Source: Microstegium vimineum (Eukaryota; Streptophyta; Magnoliopsida; Poales; Poaceae). Taken from it: a stretch of 64,000 nucleotides of DNA. The notes beneath the pieces are model-generated. The model was given only the letters and a program-made list of their open reading frames with translations, did not search any database and was not told the origin of the DNA. The translations under genes and the position numbers were made by a program. Location of the stretch: NCBI GenBank assembly GCA_022036555.1, contig CM039137.1:9091630-9155629 (forward strand). The letters run 5' to 3'. Positions 59,930 through 64,000 of this stretch are shown piece by piece; position 1 is the first letter of the stretch; every line of letters starts with the position of its first letter.

Positions 59930-60680
59930 TCGAACTGTAGGGGCCTCAGGAAAGCTGGGGTTGCTACATTCTTGAAATCTCTCATCTTTCAATATAACCT
60001 CCACTTCTTTGGGCCCTACAAGAGACCATGGTTGAGGACTGTGAGGATTCTCTGTTGAGAAAGTTTGATGCTGAACAGAATTATCTTTGGCTGTGGAATC
60101 CCTCCAAAGGTAAAATCTGGGGGCATTCTAGGGGGGATCAGAAAAGAATTCTATGATGTTGGATCCTTCAAGCAAGGAGATTTCATGATCCAGGTTAATC
60201 TGTGGGATATACAAAATATAACTAAATGGAATCTTTTAGTGGTTTATGGTGCTGCTCAAGAGGAGAACAAGTTGAAGTTCTTAACTGAACTATCCCTGTT
60301 TTGTTCTTCCAATAATGATCCTTTTCTGATTGGAGGTGATTTCAACATCATCAGATATGCTAATGAGAGAAACAAAAATTTGGGGGGGGGGGTGCATAGA
60401 TACACTGATTTGTTAAATACCTTAATTCACCTTCATGAGCTAAGGGAGATAGTCATGACTTGGGGGCATTTTCACTTGGTCTAACAACCAGGGAAATTTC
60501 TGTTCTGGAAAAAATTGGACAGATTACTGATGACTAAGGAGTGGGAAAACCACTTCCCTCTTGCTATGGTGAAAAAACTACCTCGAGAGGTTTCTGACCA
60601 CAACCCTCTTATCCTGCTCACTGACACTAAAATACCTTTTAAGGTTATCCAGTTTAGATTTAACTTAGCTGGTTAAAAGA
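59930..60680 (+). pseudogene. LINE endonuclease domain
   Basis: The block GGDFNIIRYANERN (~60335) is the central catalytic motif of the EEP/APE-type endonuclease, and SDHNPLIL (~60593) is its C-terminal His-containing motif. The intact frame 60065-60484 covers the middle; a frameshift at the G-run near 60390 and stops disrupt the remainder. This enzyme nicks target DNA for target-primed reverse transcription. Confidence 0.8.
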
Positions 60681-61099
60681 CCTTGAGTTCTTTATCCATG
60701 TGGAAAGGATTTGGACAAAACCCTGCAATGCCAAAACAACCATTGGTAAAATTCAGCAAAAATTGAAGCTGCTAAAGCAATATTTTAAGGGATGGGGGCT
60801 CAACCTTCAAGGTGAGCTCAGAAAACTAAATAAAATATATCAGGAAGAACTCATTATGTTGGAAGGTCTTGAGGAAAATAATTCTCTGACCTCTGAGCAA
60901 TGGCTAAGGAAATCTTGGATTCTGTGTGAAAATATGAAATTATTGGAACAAGAGGAATCTTATTGAGTAACAGATCTCATGAATCATGGCTGTTGAAAGG
61001 TGATTTGAATACTAGTTACTTCCATGGGTGGCTAGTGGTAGAAAAAAGGAAAAAATACTATCCTTAGTCTAGAGAAAGAAGGAATTGTAATTGAGGGTG

Positions 61100-62560
61100 A
61101 TGAAGAGCTTTTAAGTCATGCACTGAATATTACAAAGAACTGTTTGGTCCAGCTCCTGAATTTAATGTACAAATTAATGAAAATATTTGGAAGGTTTGAT
61201 TACTTTGTCTGAGACAGACAATGATCAACTTTGCAAATCAGTCACTGAGGCAGAGATATGGACTGCTTTATCCCAAATGGAAAAAAATAAAGTTGCTGGT
61301 CCAGACAGTATACCCATTGAATTTTTTCAAGCATGTTGGCAAATTATCAAACATGATATATTGCAACTTTTCTGTGATTTCCACCAGGGTAATGTTGATA
61401 TCAGTAGGATCAACTATGGTATCATTACACTGCTTCCTAAATAGCTTATGCTGCTAGAATTCAGCAGTACAGACCTATATGTCTTTTGAACTGCCTTTAT
61501 AAACTTATAACCAAAACTCTTACCATTAGACTTGAACCTTTTGCTGATAAACTGATACATAATGCACAAAAACCTTAATGAAGGGCAGGAATATTATGTC
61601 TGGGATCCTTATTTTACATGAAATTCTTCATGAAACCAAACTCAAGAAGGATAAGGAGTAATTCTAAAATTGGATTTCGAAAAAGCCTATGACAAAGTGA
61701 ATTGGAACTTACTGCTTACCTGTCTAGAAGCTAGATGTTTCAGTAACATTTGGTGTAGTTGGATCAAACAAGTTGTTGAGGGAGGGACATTTAGTGTTAA
61801 GCTCAATGGCCTGATTGGCCCTTACATTAAAAGTTTGTCAATGGCCTGATTTTTGCCTATCCTCTTCACTTTGTAGCTGACTGTCTAACCAGAATGATAC
61901 ACCAGGCCTAGGAAAACGGTTTGATCAAAGGTCTTATCCCACACATTGTCCCTCATGGAGTTGTCATCTTGCAGTATGCTGATGATACTATAATATGTTT
62001 GAAACATGACTTTGTGTCAGCAAGAAATATAAAGCTCCTAAACTGTCATTTCACCTTTATGAGATGATGGCTGGGCTTAAAATAAACTTTAGCAAGAGTG
62101 AAATTGTCATGATTAATGACTCAAATAATTTGGCACTATCCTATGCTGAAATCTTCAACTGCCAGATTGGCTTCTTCCCTATAAAGTACTTGGGTGTACC
62201 AGTCAGCCCCAGTAGGCTTCATGTGGCAGATTGGCACCCTCTGCTGGAAAAAATTTATAAAAGGTTAGACATATGGAAAGGATCTTCTTTGTCCATAGCT
62301 GGTAGATCCACTCTTATTTCTTCTAGTCTGAATAGTGCACCAACTTACCATAAAGTTAGAAGAACATTCTTTTGGCAGGGTGGCCATGCTAAGAGGAAGT
62401 ATCATCTTGTGAAATGGACAAAAATTTGTAAGAGTAAGAAAAAGGGAGGTCTGGGGATCAAAGATATTAGAAAAATGAACTTAAGTCTTCTTTGTAAATG
62501 GTGTGGAAACTTGAGAAAGAAACTAGGCTATGGCAAAGCATCATTAGACATAAATATTTG
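61100..62560 (+). pseudogene. LINE reverse transcriptase domain
   Basis: Motifs: NKVAGPDSIPIEFFQACW (~61290), RPICLLNCLYKLITK-like (~61470), FEKAYDKVNW (~61675), the catalytic QYADDT (~61974) and LGVPVSPSRLH (~62190). Several one-base shifts (e.g. near 61440, 61580, 61830) separate them. Confidence 0.82.
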
Positions 62561-62685
62561 AAGAGAGATACAGTTTGCACTGTGAAACATAGGCAAACTG
62601 ACTCTCCTATTTGGGCAGATCTTCTCAAAATCAAATCTATCTATCTACAAGGTAGAAAATTATAGTCAAGAATGGTAGATCAACC

Positions 62686-63439
62686 TTGGTATGGAAGGAT
62701 ACCTGGATTTATAATGCCCCTCTAGATCTCTTGTACCCTGATCTTTTCAAACTTTGTGATCAACAAAATATTTCTGTCTATCAATTTGTTAACGGCTCAG
62801 TGAATATCACCTTTAGCAGATGGTTGACTGCTGATCTTAATGCTATATGGTTGAAAATAACTGAAGATATGTTTAACACACAGTTTTCTTCTGACCAGGA
62901 CAGTGTGTCCTGGAAGCTTGATAGTAGAGGAAAATTCAGTCAAAACAACATACGATGCTCTAACTACCTCTGAGGGAGGATCTAGTTTTAAAAGCATCGG
63001 GAAGGGAAAAATTCTGCCCAAAATCAAAGTTTTTCTTTGGTTAGTAGCAAACAATGCCATTTTAACTAAAGATAATATGATCAGAAGACGGTGGAAAGGA
63101 GATCCATCCTGCTACTTCTGTCATCTGGATGAAACTTTAACACATCTGTTATTCACATGCTGTGTTGCCAAAATTGTATGGGCTACTTTTGTCACATGTC
63201 TTGGTGCTGTTAACATTCCTACATCTTTTAATCAAAGTTGGGCATGGTGTGAGAGGTGGATTCCTAATGGAAAACAATTCTATGCTGTTGGAATTGCAGC
63301 GATTTGTTGGTCGATTTGGAAAACAAGAAACAAGATCTGTTTCGATGGGAAAAAATGTGATAACCCTGTTGAAATAATTTGTCATGCATGTGCGCTCATG
63401 AAATTCTGGGCAGGGTTACAAAAAGAAGGCGACAAATAG
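62686..63439 (+). pseudogene. LINE C-terminal zf-RVT region
   Basis: KIKVFLWLVANNAILTKDN, followed by CYFCHLDETLTHLLFTC (Cys-x2-Cys ... His ... Cys), is the zf-RVT domain typical of plant L1 elements. The frame 62903-63439 is open for 178 codons and ends at the LINE stop. The upstream frame 62686-62973 overlaps and is shifted. Confidence 0.8.
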
Positions 63440-63787
63440 ATGCTGATCAAGGGGGTTGATGCGATGATGAAGATTGCAGTGAAGATGCTGTCCAAGAAGC
63501 GCCGGGAAGCTGTGCCGGGGTCCCTGCTACCAGACCCAGAGGCGGATGATGATCATGAGCAAGAGCCGGATCGTTAAGCCGCTTGGGCTGCTCTCAGCTT
63601 TAATCTTTGTCTTTTGCCTGTTCTAGATACTGGTGTGGATCTTCTGGTTGTTATCTGATACTCCTTCCTCCTCTCATGCTTTTGTTATGTCTAGCCTGTT
63701 TGGATGTGTTCTGTTACGTTCATCAAAACTCTGATGTATTTCCGTTTGGTTGAAATGGAAATGGGGAGCCCCCTTACTTAAAAAAAT

Positions 63788-64000
63788 CGGAAGGTTGTTT
63801 CACAAATTTAGTGGAATAAATCTACTCCTTATGTTAGTAGTCCTACTAACTTATTAGCTTGCGAGAAATAAGATAGTAATAAATCAACTCATTCTATTTT
63901 GCAATTCAAATAAAAAACTAAAGAGTGAGATGCTGACGGACTACATTCCACAAAACAAACACCCTCCGCATGTCTGCATCAGATCCGATTAGCTGACGCT
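63788..64000. other. Sequence right of the LINE
   Basis: AT-rich, no gene or repeat recognised. Confidence 0.5.

Larger units (their letters stand above)
59245..63787 (+). mobile_element. L1-type LINE (non-LTR retrotransposon), interrupted
   Basis: An apurinic-type endonuclease, reverse transcriptase and C-terminal zf-RVT region lie in order on the plus strand. A 3' UTR follows, ending at AGCCCCCTTACTTAAAAAAA, a short A-rich tail at about 63787. There are no LTRs. The 5' limit is uncertain; 59.25-59.93 kb may be the ORF1/linker part. Frames change many times and stops are frequent, so it is not able to move on its own. No target duplication was identified. Confidence 0.8.

Overview
The window is nuclear DNA from a grass, most likely a panicoid. 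Supporting signs are a CACTA element with CACTGCCGG-type subterminal repeats, Tourist- and Stowaway-like MITEs, a Del/Tekay-like LTR starting TGTAACACCC, Ty1/copia elements, an L1-type LINE, long TA microsatellites and GC-rich first exons. No bacterial operon, CRISPR array or RNA gene was found. The genus cannot be fixed from the sequence.

Two host genes are well supported. A group IIc WRKY transcription factor lies on the minus strand (446-3639): two exons, 264 aa, with its 2.4-kb intron inside the WRKY domain. A 12-exon NADPH-dependent diflavin oxidoreductase (ATR3/Tah18 family) lies on the plus strand (18926-24368). It is complete except for one in-frame stop at codon 527, which would remove the C-terminal part of the NADPH-binding domain. 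One of its introns uses a GC donor.

The rest is mostly transposons, several resolved to the base by termini and target-site duplications (TSDs). They are a PIF/Harbinger MITE (4454-4740), a 981-bp CACTA element (4942-5922), two copies of one ~1.44-kb Mutator-like family (7183-8620, and 31782-39496 interrupted by a minus-strand copia), a solo LTR (9388-14130), a Harbinger MITE in intron 8 of the oxidoreductase gene (22409-22831), a plus-strand copia just 3' of that gene (24946-31462), two more copias at 42-46.4 kb and 51.8-58.4 kb, and a LINE (59.2-63.8 kb). Other repeats are a ~0.7-kb tandem duplication (6177-7564), a ~214-bp array (15.0-16.0 kb) and a ~66-bp GC-rich array (48.03-48.65 kb).

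Assembly quality matters here. The 100-N gap at 10436-10535 is flanked by two apparently identical 1550-bp copies and is probably an unmerged contig overlap. After the second gap (40655-40754) the sequence to about 59.2 kb is full of stretched homopolymers and one-base indels, even in recognisable elements, and looks like an unpolished contig end. ORFs there should not be trusted. I did not find a convincing new biological system. The most distinctive biology is the Mutator-like family filled with GTTGCAA/GTTTCAA-type motifs, the nested insertions, and the stop in the otherwise intact oxidoreductase gene.
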